Assembly: GCA_963799815.1 (NCBI GenBank)
Contig: CAWCYG010000001.1
Span: 499,713-563,712 of the forward strand
Reading direction: 5' to 3'
DNA: 64,000 nt
Source of the DNA: JBDTSW01 sp963799815
Lineage (GTDB): Bacteria; Actinomycetota; Thermoleophilia; Solirubrobacterales; 70-9
Positions within the stretch are counted from its first letter, which is position 1. Each line of letters starts with the position of its first letter. Shown one piece after another: positions 25,944 through 35,563 of the stretch. The position numbers were made by a program, and so were the translations under genes. The notes below the pieces were generated by a model that was not told the DNA's origin, ran no database searches, and saw nothing but the letters and a program-made list of their open reading frames with translations.

Positions 25944-26471
25944 TTGAAGAAGCTCACCATCGCCTGTGCCGTCGTGCTCTCGAGCGTCGCGGTCACCGGC
26001 GCCGCGACCGCGGCCAACGGGAACAGCGGCGATCACGCGCGGAATCTCGCCGCGAAGCAATGCGCCGCTGAGAAGAAGGCGGACAAGGCGGCTTTCCGTG
26101 CCGTCTACGGAGACCACGCGATGCGCGACTGCATCAAGGGTCAAACGCCCGACAGCTCCGCAGACTTGAAGAACGCCTCGAAGGAGTGCAAGGCTGAGCG
26201 AGCCGGGGATCCGGATGCCTTTGCAGCCGCCTACGGCGACGGCAAGAACGCGCACGGGAAGTGCGTCTCAACGAAGGTGAGGGCGGACCGACACGAGGCC
26301 GTCGCGGACTTCAAGAACGCGGCGCAAGAGTGTCGCGCCGAGCGTGAGCTGGATGCAGACGCGTTCCGCGAGACCTACGGGTCGAACGGCAACGACGGGT
26401 CAAACGGCCAGGGGCGCAATGCCTTCGGCAAGTGTGTCTCACAGAAGGTGCACGAGGCCGAGGCCTCATAG
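25944..26471 (+). CDS. Secreted protein with three cysteine-paired repeats
   Basis: TTG 25944 is chosen because AAGGAGG sits 6 bases upstream and translation then begins with a clean signal peptide (LKKLTIACAVVLSSVAVTGAATAANG). The mature part has three repeats of about 40 residues, each with a Cys near its start (KQCAAEKK, KECKAERA, QECRAERE), an Asp-Ala-Phe-x-x-x-Tyr-Gly core (AFAAAYGDG, AFRETYGSN) and a second Cys near its end (RDCIKG, GKCVS, GKCVS). Six Cys in pairs suggest three disulfide-closed helical units. No family is recognised. The last repeat has an Asn/Gly insertion. It may be controlled by the upstream sigma factor. Confidence 0.72.
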   Translation: MKKLTIACAVVLSSVAVTGAATAANGNSGDHARNLAAKQCAAEKKADKAAFRAVYGDHAMRDCIKGQTPDSSADLKNASKECKAERAGDPDAFAAAYGDGKNAHGKCVSTKVRADRHEAVADFKNAAQECRAERELDADAFRETYGSNGNDGSNGQGRNAFGKCVSQKVHEAEAS

Positions 26472-26682
26472 GCGGCCAACAAAGCGGCTGAGGCAGCGTC
26501 ACCGGTAGGGGGTGGCGCTGCCCGGTCGGCTTAGTCGGTTCCAACCTGACTCATACGACGCTTTCTCGTCAACGGATTCTGTGATGGCGCGCGGGGCAGT
26601 CGCCGCGTGGTTAGTTCCGATCTTCACGTTGCGCTTGGCGACCTGTCGCTGCTTCGTGGTGGCGATCTGAACCCTCCTTGGG

Positions 26683-26790
26683 TCAGTTCAGGTCGATCAC
26701 GCCGAAGATGAGCAGGAGCACGAGGGTGGCCACTGCGGAGATCAGGAGCGAGCCCATACAGCCGAGGCGATTCGAGAAGAACACGAACAT
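26683..26790 (-). CDS. 35-residue single-span membrane protein
   Basis: On the minus strand ATG 26790 opens MFVFFSNRLGCMGSLLISAV and continues as one strongly hydrophobic helix to IFGVIDLN, TGA. Aromatic N-terminus, SNRLGC motif and single helix look conserved-type rather than random, and the codons follow the local GC3 bias. The gene is too short for default finders. It is divergent from the zinc-ribbon/DUF4333-like gene, with 31 bases between the two ATGs containing the dyad GCCTAG-GCT-CTAGGC (26807-26821). Confidence 0.6.
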   Translation of the reverse strand: MFVFFSNRLGCMGSLLISAVATLVLLLIFGVIDLN

Positions 26791-26821
26791 GGTGCGGCCG
26801 CTACCCGCCTAGGCTCTAGGC

Positions 26822-27342
26822 ATGCGGACCTGTCCCAACTGCGGCAAGGACACGCGCGCAGAGATGACCTCGCCGTGCACGAAGTGCGGGTTCTCGCCCG
26901 TCGAGGGCGCGGAGATCGGGACCGCGAACTACGGCGGCGGCGCGCCCGACCGACCTCGGCGAGGCCGGCCCGACCACGGAGCGCCGGCGGGGCGGCATCG
27001 GGACGGCGTTGCTGGTGCTGCTCGTGATCGGCGCGATCGGCTTCGACGCGATCAGCGGCGTGCTCGAGGACATCAACATCGATCTCGACGAGGTCTTGGA
27101 GACCGACCCGGGGCCGAAGGCCTCGGAGGTCGAGGACGCGCTGGTGGGCTACGGCGAGCAGGTCGGCCTCGCGATCGAGGCCGACTGCCCCGAGTCCAGC
27201 CAAGGAGGCTGAGGTCGGCGATAGCTTCAAGTGCACGATCTCGACGCCGGACGGCGCCTCGCGCACGGTCAAGGTGACCAATCAGGAGGAGAGCTTCGAA
27301 TGGCAGGGTCCTCCGTTCACCGAGCTCGAGCAGGGCGGCTAG
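26822..27342 (+). CDS. Zinc-ribbon, single-TM protein with DUF4333-like domain (frameshifted twice)
   Basis: ATG 26822 opens MRTCPNCGKD...SPCTKCGF, a four-Cys ribbon. A slip near 26950 leads to a TM helix (GTALLVLLVIGAIGFDAISG), and another near 27204 to a C-terminal region with EADCPESSKEAEVGDSFKCT and TVKVTNQEESF. A Cys before a VGDSFxC segment is the DUF4333 pattern of exported actinobacterial proteins. The corrected gene ends at TAG 27340-27342 with about 170 residues. It is probably an inner-membrane protein with an external DUF4333 domain. Confidence 0.7.
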
Positions 27343-27979
27343 CCGAAGGCCGCGACCGTTCGGACCGCTCGCGCGGCACCAGCAGGTAGGCCGCGTAGAA
27401 GAAGCAGAGCGCCCCGATCAGGGTGAGCGAGCTCGCCGCCGCCGCGTTGATCGCCTCGCCGGTGTTGGGGATGACGTACGCCGCCAAGGCCGAGATGCCG
27501 AAGGCAACCGACCCGATCATGTTGAACACGGCGATGCGGCGCCCGATGACGGCCTCGGGGCCGATGCCGCCCATTTGGCGCACCGCAACAAGGGCGATCG
27601 CGCTGGCGATGAGGAAGGCGATCGAGCCGAAGATGTCCGGGCTCCAAACGAGGAGGTTGGAGGAGCGCTCGTCGAGGCGTGCGTCGAGCGACGTGAAGGT
27701 CGAGATGTTGAAGAAGATCGTGCCGGCCAGGGTCACGGCGGAGGAGATGAAGTCCAGTCGATCCTCCGGCGCAGAGGTCCGATAGGCCTCGGCGCCGGCG
27801 GTCGTGAAGAAGATCGAGCCGATGAAGTAGACGAGGGCGACGGCGTTCTCGCTGAGCGACGAGGCGGCCGGGAGCGACGCGATGGCGAAGCAGGCGGAGC
27901 CCGCCATGAAGAGGCGGCCGATGCGGCGATTCACCCCGGGCTGAGAGCGGCCGGGCCGAAGGGCGATCGAGAGCGCCAT
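27317..27979 (-). CDS. Multi-pass membrane protein of unknown function
   Basis: The 220-residue protein has six hydrophobic segments (about residues 24-42, 47-65, 78-98, 108-130, 146-168 and 180-202), for example VALVYFIGSIFFTTAGAEAY and LTLIGALCFFYAAYLLVP. Repeated GSxxF motifs recall YrhK-like membrane domains, but I cannot assign a transport or enzymatic role. Its 3' end overlaps the convergent DUF4333-like gene by 26 bases. Confidence 0.65.
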   Translation of the reverse strand: MALSIALRPGRSQPGVNRRIGRLFMAGSACFAIASLPAASSLSENAVALVYFIGSIFFTTAGAEAYRTSAPEDRLDFISSAVTLAGTIFFNISTFTSLDARLDERSSNLLVWSPDIFGSIAFLIASAIALVAVRQMGGIGPEAVIGRRIAVFNMIGSVAFGISALAAYVIPNTGEAINAAAASSLTLIGALCFFYAAYLLVPRERSERSRPSASRPARAR

Positions 27980-28075
27980 CGGCGCAGCCTATGTGTGTCT
28001 TGCCTCCCTCGACGTGCACCGAGGCGCTACGAAAAATGGGATCGGCTCGCTTGCGGACCGCGGTACCTTTGTCCC

Positions 28076-28801
28076 ATGGCCCGCGACGCGGCACTCGAGG
28101 CCGTCTTCATGCCGGTGCGGACGCCGACCACCTTCGAGGGGACAGTCGAGCGCCTCGGCACCGCGATCCGGGTCGGCCTGCTCACGCCCGGGTCGAAGCT
28201 GCCTGCGGAGCGCAACCTCGCTCAGGAGCTCGGCATCTCGCGCTCGACCCTGCGCGAGGCGCTGACGACGCTGACGCAGACGGGCCACCTGGTCTCGACG
28301 CGCGGGCGCAGCGGCGGCACCTTCGTCGCCGCCACCCCGCCGCTCTCCGGGAAGAGCGGGCCCGACGAGGAGATCCTGAACGCGGGCGCCTGGGAGGTGC
28401 TCGACCAGCGGGTGGGGGTGGAGGTGGGCGCGGTGCTCCTGGCCTGCGAGCGCTCCGAGCCGGATGACCTCGATCAACTCGGCGAGTACATCGAGCGCAT
28501 GGCCAACGCCGTCGACTTCGACGAGTACCGCCGGGCCGACATCCGCTTTCACATCAGCCTCGCCGAGGCCGCACGCGCGCCGCGCCTCGTCACCGAGATG
28601 ACCGACGTCCAGGGCCGGATGAGCGAGATGATCGCCCTGATCGCCCATCCGGATCAGGTGCTCAGACACTCGAACGCCCAGCACCGCAAGCTCGTGAAGC
28701 ACCTCGCAAAGCGCGATGGGACCGGTGCCGTCCGCGTGGCCCGCGAGCACCTGCAGGGAACCGAGCAGATCCTCGCCGGGCTCCTCCCCGAGCCGGCGTG
28801 A
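28076..28801 (+). CDS. GntR-family (FadR-type) transcriptional regulator
   Basis: The 241-residue protein from ATG 28076 has an N-terminal winged helix: IRVGLLTPGSKLPAERNLAQ, then GISRSTLREALTTLTQTGHL and a RGRSGGTFV wing. The all-helical FCD effector domain follows with Asp/His metal ligands (DIRFHISLAEAA and HSNAQHRKLVKHLAKRD). FCD regulators bind carboxylates or other metabolites and repress catabolic operons. It heads the amine/alkanolamine cluster and is convergent with the FAD dehydrogenase. ACCTTT sits just before its own start, as in two other gaps of the cluster. Confidence 0.88.
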   Translation: MARDAALEAVFMPVRTPTTFEGTVERLGTAIRVGLLTPGSKLPAERNLAQELGISRSTLREALTTLTQTGHLVSTRGRSGGTFVAATPPLSGKSGPDEEILNAGAWEVLDQRVGVEVGAVLLACERSEPDDLDQLGEYIERMANAVDFDEYRRADIRFHISLAEAARAPRLVTEMTDVQGRMSEMIALIAHPDQVLRHSNAQHRKLVKHLAKRDGTGAVRVAREHLQGTEQILAGLLPEPA

Positions 28802-28840
28802 GGCGCCGAACACGCGGGACCCTCGCGGCTGCGGGCTCGC

Positions 28841-31309
28841 TTACGCCTTGATCCGCTCCATCTTCGGGTCGAAGAGCGGCTCGGACGCCGTCTCGCCCGC
28901 GACCCAGTCGCCGAAGATGTCGATCTCGACCTCCGTCCCCTCTTCGGCATGCTCCGGTGGCACGTACGCGTAGGCGATCGATCTCTCGAGCATGTAGCCG
29001 TAGCCGCCGGTGGTGACGCGGCCGACGACCTCGTCGCCGACCCGCACCGGCTCGTTGCCCAGCGCAACCGAGCTGGAATCCTCGAGCAGGATCGGCACCA
29101 GCTTCTTCTCAGGCCCGTTCTCCTTCGCCTCGACCAGCGCCTCGCGACCGATGAACTCGATCTCCTTGTCGAGCTTCACGCAGAAGTCGACCGCTCCCTC
29201 GTAAGGGGTCTCGTCGGGCGTGATGTCGCCGCCCCAGACGCGGTAGCCCTTCTCGATACGCAGCGAATCGATCGCGCGGTAGCCGCCGGCGACGAGGCCA
29301 TGCGGCTCGCCCGCCTCCCACAGAGCCCGCCAGAGGCCCATCCCGAACTCGCTCGGACAGTAGAGCTCCCAGCCGAGCTCGCCCACGTAGGTCACCCGCA
29401 GTGCCCGTACCGGGACGTGGCCGATCGTGAGCTCGCGCAGGTTCATGTACGGGAACTCGTCGTTCGAGAGGTCCTGAGTGGTGAGCGGCTGCAGGATCTC
29501 GCGGGCCTTCGGTCCCCAGATGCCGAAGCAGGCGTACTGCGACGTGGTGTCACGCACCTGCACGGAGCCGTCGTCGGGGAGGTGTCTTTCGATCCAGGAG
29601 CGGTCGTGGTTGCCGAAGGCGGTGCCGGTCACGATCGAGAAGCGCTCCTCGCCCAGGCGCGCCACGGTGAAGTCGCACTCGATGCCGCCACGGTTGTTCA
29701 GCATCTGGGTGTAGGTGATCTGGCCGATACCGCGCGCGACCTCGTTGTCGCAGAGGCGCTCGAGCAGCTCGGCGGAGCCCGGGCCCGTGATCTCCAGCTT
29801 CGCGAAGGAGCTCTCGTCGAAGAGGGCGGCCGTCTCGCGGCAGGCCACATGCTCGGCGCCGATCGCCGGCGACCAGTGCTGGCCCGCCCAGCCTCGCGGC
29901 CGCAGCGACTCGTCCCCGTCGCCGGCGTTCGACTCGTACCAGTTGACCCGCTCCCATCCCGACTTCTCGCCGAATACCGCATCGCGCTCGGCGTGCCAGC
30001 GGTTGGCGGGCGAGATCCGCAGCGGCCTGCCGGCCTCGCGCTCGTGGTTGGGGTAGCGGATGTCGTAGTACGTCTCGTAGGTCTCCTTGATCCGCGCGTG
30101 CGTGTAGGAGGGCGAGCGGTACTGCTGGCCGAAGCGCTTTATGTCCATCGACCAGAGGTCGAGCGAGGGCTCGCCCGCGTCGATCCATTCCGCCATCACC
30201 TTGCCGATGCCGCCCGCGCCCGCCAGGCCATGGGCGCAGAAGCCGGCGGCGACGAAGAGGCCACCCACGTCCGTCTCGCCCAGGCAGAACTCGTTGTCGG
30301 GCGTAAACGCCTCGGGGCCGTTGATGAGACGGGTGACCTTGATGTCCTCCATCGCCGGGACGCGCTGCTTGGAATTCACGGTGATCTCCTCGAAGCGGTC
30401 CCAGTCGTCCTCCAGCAGCCGGCCGTTGAAATCGAAGGGGATCTCGTCGAAGCCCTCGGGCCCATCCGGGAGGAAGGCCGGCTTGGAGTGGCGCTCGTAG
30501 CCACCCATCACGAGGCCCTCGCCCTCCTCGCGGAAGTAGACGAGCAGGTCGGGATCGCGCAGGGTTGGCAGGCGCTCATCGCTGCGCTCGCGGAACGGCT
30601 GGGTCACGAGGTACTGGTGCGACATCGGGATCACCGGAATGCGAACGCCGGCGAGCCGCCCGAGCTCGGCCGCGAAGATGCCGCCCGCGATCACGGCCAC
30701 CTCGCACTCGATCGTGCCCTTCTCGGTCACGATTCGCCTCACGCGGCCGCCGTCGGACTCGATCGCGGTGACGCGGCACGAGGTGAACGTCTCGGCGCCG
30801 GCCTGGCGGGCGCCGTCGGCGAGGGCGAAGGTGAGCTGCGAGGGGTCGAGGTAGCCGTCGGTGGGGAGCCAGGCGCCGCCGAGCACGCCGTCGGTGGACA
30901 TGAGCGGGAACTTCTCCTTCGCCTCCTCGGCCGAGATCAGCTCGAGGGGCAGGCCGAAGGTCTTCGCCCAGCCGGCTTGGCGGCGGAGCTCCTCCATCCG
31001 CTCCTCGCTCGAGGCGAGCTTGATGCCGCCGCACTCGGTCCAGCCCGGGTCGAACTCGGACTCCTCGCCGATGCGGCGGTAGAGCTCGACCGAGTACATC
31101 ATCATCTTCGTCAGCGACACCGACCCCCTGGTCTGGCCGACGAGGCCGGCCGAATGGAAGGTCGAGCCTGAGGTGAGCTGGTCGCGGTCGACCAGGACGA
31201 CGTCGTCCCAGCCGAGGCGGGAGAGGTGGTAGGCGATCGACGTCCCGCCGACGCCGCCGCCGATGATCACGCAGCGGGCCGAGTCGGGTGGCTCGCGCCT
31301 AACCGCCAC
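28841..31309 (-). CDS. FAD-dependent dimethylglycine/sarcosine dehydrogenase-like protein with GcvT domain
   Basis: The 822-residue protein starts at GTG 31309, overlapping the kinase stop. CVIIGGGVGGTSIAYHLSRLGW is the FAD dinucleotide motif and DQLTSGSTFHSAGL the DAO-family segment where flavin is commonly linked through His. The C-terminal half (from about residue 430) is a GcvT/aminomethyltransferase fold with ELTIGHVPVRALRVTYVGELGWELY. This architecture is that of dimethylglycine and sarcosine dehydrogenases, which demethylate N-methyl amino acids and pass C1 to tetrahydrofolate. Partner genes suggest choline or ethanolamine-type substrates; the exact one is not deducible. Confidence 0.87.
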   Translation of the reverse strand: MAVRREPPDSARCVIIGGGVGGTSIAYHLSRLGWDDVVLVDRDQLTSGSTFHSAGLVGQTRGSVSLTKMMMYSVELYRRIGEESEFDPGWTECGGIKLASSEERMEELRRQAGWAKTFGLPLELISAEEAKEKFPLMSTDGVLGGAWLPTDGYLDPSQLTFALADGARQAGAETFTSCRVTAIESDGGRVRRIVTEKGTIECEVAVIAGGIFAAELGRLAGVRIPVIPMSHQYLVTQPFRERSDERLPTLRDPDLLVYFREEGEGLVMGGYERHSKPAFLPDGPEGFDEIPFDFNGRLLEDDWDRFEEITVNSKQRVPAMEDIKVTRLINGPEAFTPDNEFCLGETDVGGLFVAAGFCAHGLAGAGGIGKVMAEWIDAGEPSLDLWSMDIKRFGQQYRSPSYTHARIKETYETYYDIRYPNHEREAGRPLRISPANRWHAERDAVFGEKSGWERVNWYESNAGDGDESLRPRGWAGQHWSPAIGAEHVACRETAALFDESSFAKLEITGPGSAELLERLCDNEVARGIGQITYTQMLNNRGGIECDFTVARLGEERFSIVTGTAFGNHDRSWIERHLPDDGSVQVRDTTSQYACFGIWGPKAREILQPLTTQDLSNDEFPYMNLRELTIGHVPVRALRVTYVGELGWELYCPSEFGMGLWRALWEAGEPHGLVAGGYRAIDSLRIEKGYRVWGGDITPDETPYEGAVDFCVKLDKEIEFIGREALVEAKENGPEKKLVPILLEDSSSVALGNEPVRVGDEVVGRVTTGGYGYMLERSIAYAYVPPEHAEEGTEVEIDIFGDWVAGETASEPLFDPKMERIKA

Positions 31310-32259
31310 CGGCCTCGGTGAGCCGGCGCTCGAAGCCCTCGTCGGAGGCCGTCGCGGCCAGGCGGTCGAAGTGCTTCGTCGCGTACCCGTTGAAGTCGAA
31401 GTCGAGCTCCGAGACAGCGCTCTGCACGACGCCCCACATCGCCTCGCGGAAGTCGGACATGAACTTCATCAGGGCGAGCGCGGATTCCTGCGCGGGAGTG
31501 GGGGTCTCGCCCCAGTACGCGAGGAGAAGCTTGCCCTCGTCGCTTGCGCCGAGCTCGTTGTTGATGGCGAAGTTGGCGAGGTCGAAGTAGCGATCGCCCA
31601 TGCCGGCGTACTCCCAGTCGACGATCCAGATGGTCTCGTCACCGCGGATGAAGTTGGCCGCAAGCAGGTCGTTGTGGCATGGGACGGGCTCGTGCTCGGC
31701 TCCGCTCAGCGCGGCCTCGATCCGCTCTGCATTCCGATGCGCCTCCTCGTAGGCGTCGGGGATATCGGCCCCGCGCTCATCCGCGGTGTCGAGCGTAGGT
31801 CTCGACGATGCGAAAAGAGTTGAAGTCGGTGGGAATCGTGCCCTTGGAGTCGTGGATCCGCTTCAGCGAGGCCGCGATCCGCTCCATCGGCTCGGGTTCG
31901 CGCAGGTCCTCGGAGCTCATGCCCTCGCCCTCGACGAACTCTGTGACGATCGCGGGTGGATCGGTGAGCGCGGCGGCCACAGGCGGCGCTACGCCCAGCG
32001 AGGCTGCGCGCTCGTTGGCGAGGACCTCGGCGCGGCGGTCGATCTCGAGCAGGTTCGTGTCCTTGCCGGGCACGCGGATCACGTACTCGATGCCGCCCAT
32101 GGTGGCGCGGTAGTTTCGGTTCGTGATCCCGCCCTCGAGGGGCGATACCGACCCGGTCAGATCGCCCAACTCAGGCGTGAGGCGTTCGACAATTCGCACG
32201 ACTTCGGTTGAGAGGTCTTGACGCGCGTCCGCGGAAACGTTTAGGTTTGCGTCGTTCAT
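31299..32259 (-). CDS. Choline/ethanolamine kinase-like phosphotransferase (frameshift near 31790)
   Basis: Start ATG 32259 is preferred; GTG 32274 in the same frame is possible. The N-lobe has LEGGITNRNYRATMGG and YVIRVPGKD (ATP-binding Lys equivalent). After a slip near 31790 the C-lobe gives VPCHNDLLAANFI (catalytic HNDxxxxN loop) and IWIVDWEYAGMGDRYFDLAN (metal-binding Asp). These are choline kinase/APH-family signatures. It would phosphorylate a small amino-alcohol in the cytosol. Its stop overlaps the dehydrogenase start by 11 bases, so the two form an operon divergent from the permease. Confidence 0.82.
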
Positions 32260-32273
32260 AGGTCGGTCGGCCA

Positions 32274-32290
32274 CACCTTTTCACAAGGTG
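32274..32290. promoter_or_regulatory. Inverted repeat between the kinase and permease genes
   Basis: CACCTT-TTCAC-AAGGTG is a perfect 6-bp dyad in the gap between divergent kinase and permease genes. ACCTTT/AAAGGT half-sites also occur in the glnA-like gap and before the GntR gene, making this a candidate operator for the cluster's GntR regulator. Confidence 0.45.
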
Positions 32291-32324
32291 GGCCCGCCTG
32301 GCCCCCGAGGAGGAGGAGACACGG

Positions 32325-34016
32325 ATGGAAGCTGCCGGCGGTCCGCCGCGTAGAGACGACAAGACGCTCTCGGAGGACCAGAAGAGGCTCGCGGAGCTGG
32401 GCTACGAGCAGGAGCTCGACCGAGGCTGGTCGAAGTTCACCAACTTCGCGATCTCGTTCTCGATCATCTCGGTGCTGGCCGGCTGCTTCACGCTTTTCTA
32501 CATAGGGTGGAACAACGGCGGCCCGATCGCGATCTCGATCGGCTGGCCGGTGATCTGCCTGATCATCCTCACTGTCGCAGTCAGCATGTCCGAGATCGCC
32601 TCGGCCTTCCCGACCGCGGGTGGGCCGTATTGGTGGGCCCACCAGCTCGGTGGCGCCGGCTGGTCGTGGTTCACGGGCTGGTTCAACGTCCTGGGCCTGA
32701 TCGGGATCGTCGCCTCGGTCGACTACGTCCTCGCGTTCTTCCTCACGCAGCTCTTCGGCCTCTGGGGCTGGGATCTGGGCTTCGTCAACTTCGCCGACAC
32801 CGAGCACATAATCCAGGAGATCTTCTGGCTATACGCGGTGATCCTCGCGCTCCACGCCATGATCAACATCTTCTCGCACCGATTGATCTCGTTGTTCACA
32901 AGCATCTCGGTCTGGTGGCACGTGGCCGGGGCGTTGATCATCCTGGGGATCCTGATCTTCGTCCCCGACTCTCATCAGAGCGCCGACTTCGTCTTCACCG
33001 GTCAGATCAATAACTCCGGGTTCGCCGAGGGCGCCACCGGCGGCTTGCTGTATTGGGCCCTCGTGCTTCCGGTGGGCTTCTTGCTGACGATGTACACCGA
33101 AACCGGGTACGACGCCTCGGCGCACGTGGCAGAGGAGACGGTGGGCGCCGAGCAGGCGGCGGCGAAGGGCATCTGGCAGTCGGTCGCGTCGTCGGCGCTG
33201 ATCGGGTGGTTCTTGCTGCTGGCGTTCCTCTTCGCTGCAACCAACGTCGATGCCGTCAACGAGGGGTTCGGCAGCGTGATCGCGGTCTTCACCTCCGCCG
33301 ATATGGACCAGAACTGGGCGGAGGCGATCCTCGTGATCGCCTGCGTCGGTCAGTTCTTCTGCGGGATGGCGTGCGTGACGAGCTGCTCGCGAACGTTCTT
33401 TGCCTTCTCGCGTGACCGCGCCACTCTGGGCCACCGGCTGTGGAGCCGAGTCACCAGCGGGGTGCCCGCGATGGCCGTGCTCGGCAGCTGCGCGCTCGCC
33501 TTCCTGATCGTGCTTCCGGCCTTGTTCGCGTCGGATACCTTTGTCCCGCCAGTCGCCTTCTTCGCCGTGACCGCGATCGGCACGATCGGGCTTTACATCG
33601 CCTACGTGATACCGGTGTACCTGCGCTGGCGGGCGGGTGACTCGTTCGAGGCCCGCTCCTGGACTCTGGGGGCTCGATACAAGTGGATCAACGCGATCGC
33701 GGTGGTGTTCGTTGTCGTGATGCTCATCATCCTCTGCCTACCCGCGTACAGCAACGGCGTTCCATGGGAGTCCGACTTCGACTGGAGCTTCTTGAACTAC
33801 ACGCCCCTGGTCGTTGGGCTGGTCCTGCTCGGCACCGGCCTCGCCTGGGTGCTGGGGATGAACAAGCGCTACAAGGGCCCGATTCGCCAGATCGAGTTCG
33901 ACGAAGGGATGGGGATTACGGAGGAGAAGCCCGCGGATGCGCCTGCCACCGGCGGCGTGGCCCGGAACCCCCTGCCTCGCCCCCACCCGCTCGGTAGCGG
34001 GCGCCCGGGGACCTGA
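32325..34016 (+). CDS. APC-family amino acid/amine permease
   Basis: ATG 32325 follows GAGGAGGAGACACGG. The 563-residue protein has about 12 TM helices. The N-terminal WSKFTNFAISFSIISVLAGC and SMSEIASAFPTAGGPYWWAH are diagnostic of the GABA/amino-acid/choline permease subgroup of the APC superfamily. The long cytoplasmic tails are charged. It should import an amine or amino acid by proton or solute coupling. Position opposite the kinase and upstream of the glutamylation genes suggests it brings in the cluster's substrate. Confidence 0.9.
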   Translation: MEAAGGPPRRDDKTLSEDQKRLAELGYEQELDRGWSKFTNFAISFSIISVLAGCFTLFYIGWNNGGPIAISIGWPVICLIILTVAVSMSEIASAFPTAGGPYWWAHQLGGAGWSWFTGWFNVLGLIGIVASVDYVLAFFLTQLFGLWGWDLGFVNFADTEHIIQEIFWLYAVILALHAMINIFSHRLISLFTSISVWWHVAGALIILGILIFVPDSHQSADFVFTGQINNSGFAEGATGGLLYWALVLPVGFLLTMYTETGYDASAHVAEETVGAEQAAAKGIWQSVASSALIGWFLLLAFLFAATNVDAVNEGFGSVIAVFTSADMDQNWAEAILVIACVGQFFCGMACVTSCSRTFFAFSRDRATLGHRLWSRVTSGVPAMAVLGSCALAFLIVLPALFASDTFVPPVAFFAVTAIGTIGLYIAYVIPVYLRWRAGDSFEARSWTLGARYKWINAIAVVFVVVMLIILCLPAYSNGVPWESDFDWSFLNYTPLVVGLVLLGTGLAWVLGMNKRYKGPIRQIEFDEGMGITEEKPADAPATGGVARNPLPRPHPLGSGRPGT

Positions 34017-34064
34017 GCTGCGCGGCCCGATAGAGCGGCTGCGCAGCTCAGCGCCCTTAGGGCG

Positions 34065-35532
34065 TTACGCCCGATCCAGCGCCACCGTCGCCGCCACGAA
34101 CGCCTGCCAGCGCTCGTGCTCGGCGGTGCGCCAGGCGTCGTCGCGCGCCGGCTCGACCCTGCGGTCGACCGGGAGCAGCTCGGCGGCGTCGGCCAGTGAG
34201 CTCGATCACGCCCGAGCCCACGGCGGCGAGCGCGGCCGAGCCGAGCACCGTCGCGTCGGCGCCCGCCGCCTCGACGGGCGCGCCGATCGCGTCGGCCTGA
34301 AGCTCGAGCAGAAGTGGCTCGTTGGTGACGCCGCCGTCGACGCGCAGGCTCTCGACGGCCGAGGTCTCGCGGATCGCGGCGACGATGTCGGCCACCCGCC
34401 AGCTGATCCCCTCGAGCGCCGCGCGGGCGACCATCGCCCGCTTGGTGCCGCCGTCGATCCCGGCGAGCACGGCCTGCGCGTTCGGGCGCCACCAGGGCGC
34501 GCCGATCCCCGCCAGCGCCGGCAGCACGCGGACGCTGCCGGAGTCCTCGGCCTCGTGCGCGAGCTCGCCCAGCTGCGCCGGCGTCTCGGCGACGCCGAGC
34601 TCGCGGCAGAGCCACTCGAGCATCGCGCCGGCGGCGAAGACGCCGCCGTCGAGCGCGTACTCCATGCGCCCGTCGATCCGCCACGCCACCGTGGGGAGCA
34701 GGCCGCCGGCGGGCTTCGGCACCTCTTCGCCCACGTGCGCGAGGACGAACACCCCCGTGCCGTAGGTGGCCTTGACCCGCCCGGGCACCACGGCCCCGGC
34801 CCCGGCGAGGGCGGCCTGCTGGTCGACGGTCTGACCGCACAGGCGGAGCTCGGAGGGCCAGCTCGGGTGGGTCAGCACCCCGAGCTCTCCGGCGGTGTCG
34901 CGGATCTCCGGCAGAACGTCCATCGGGACGCCGAAGAGCTCGCACAGCGCCGGGTCCCAACCGGCCGTGTCGATTCGCTGCAGCTGCGTGCGCGAGGCGG
35001 TTGAGGGATCGGTGGCGAAGCCGGCGCCGAGGCGGTCGCAGAGGAAGGAGTCGACGGTACCCATCCGCAGCGTGCCCGCCTCCCGGGCCGCCTGCACGGT
35101 CTCGTCGTGTGTGAGCAGCCAGGCGAGCTTGGCCGCCGAGAAGTAGGGATCGAACGGCAGGCCGCTCGCCTCCTGGACCTCCGTCTCGCGCTCGCCCAGG
35201 GTGTCGAGGATCTCCTGCGAGCGCTTGTCCTGCCAGACGACGATCGGGCTCAGGGGCTCGCCCGAGGAGGCGTCCCACGCGAGCACCGACTCGCCCTGGT
35301 GGTCGAGCCCGCAGGCGACAACCTCGCCGGGAGCATCGGTCAGCACCTCGCCGATCGCCTCGACCACGGCGTCCAGGACCTCGTTGCCGTCCTGCTCCAC
35401 CCACCCCGGCTTCGGATGGCGGTTCACCTTGTCGCGGCGGGCCTCGCGGACGGGCTGGAGGCGCTCATCGAACAGCGCCGCCTTGACGCCGGTGGTGCCC
35501 TCGTCGACGCCCAGAAGGAAACGCTCGCTCAC
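34065..35532 (-). CDS. FGGY-family carbohydrate kinase, glycerol kinase-like (frameshift near 34195)
   Basis: GTG 35532 opens MSERFLLGVDEGTTGVKAAL, the phosphate-1 motif of the FGGY family. GLDHQGESVLAWDASSGEPL and VVWQDKRS match glycerol kinases, and ESLRVDGGVTNEPLLLELQAD and GSAALAAVGSG form the adenosine and phosphate-2 motifs. A slip near 34195 alters the tail; corrected, it reads WRTAEHERWQAFVAATVALD and stops at TAA 34065-34067. It phosphorylates glycerol or a related polyol. In this cluster it may process a glycerol moiety released from a phospholipid headgroup; that is inference. Confidence 0.87.
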
Positions 35533-35563
35533 GCTTGAGAAGCTATCTGGATAGGCTCCGGCG

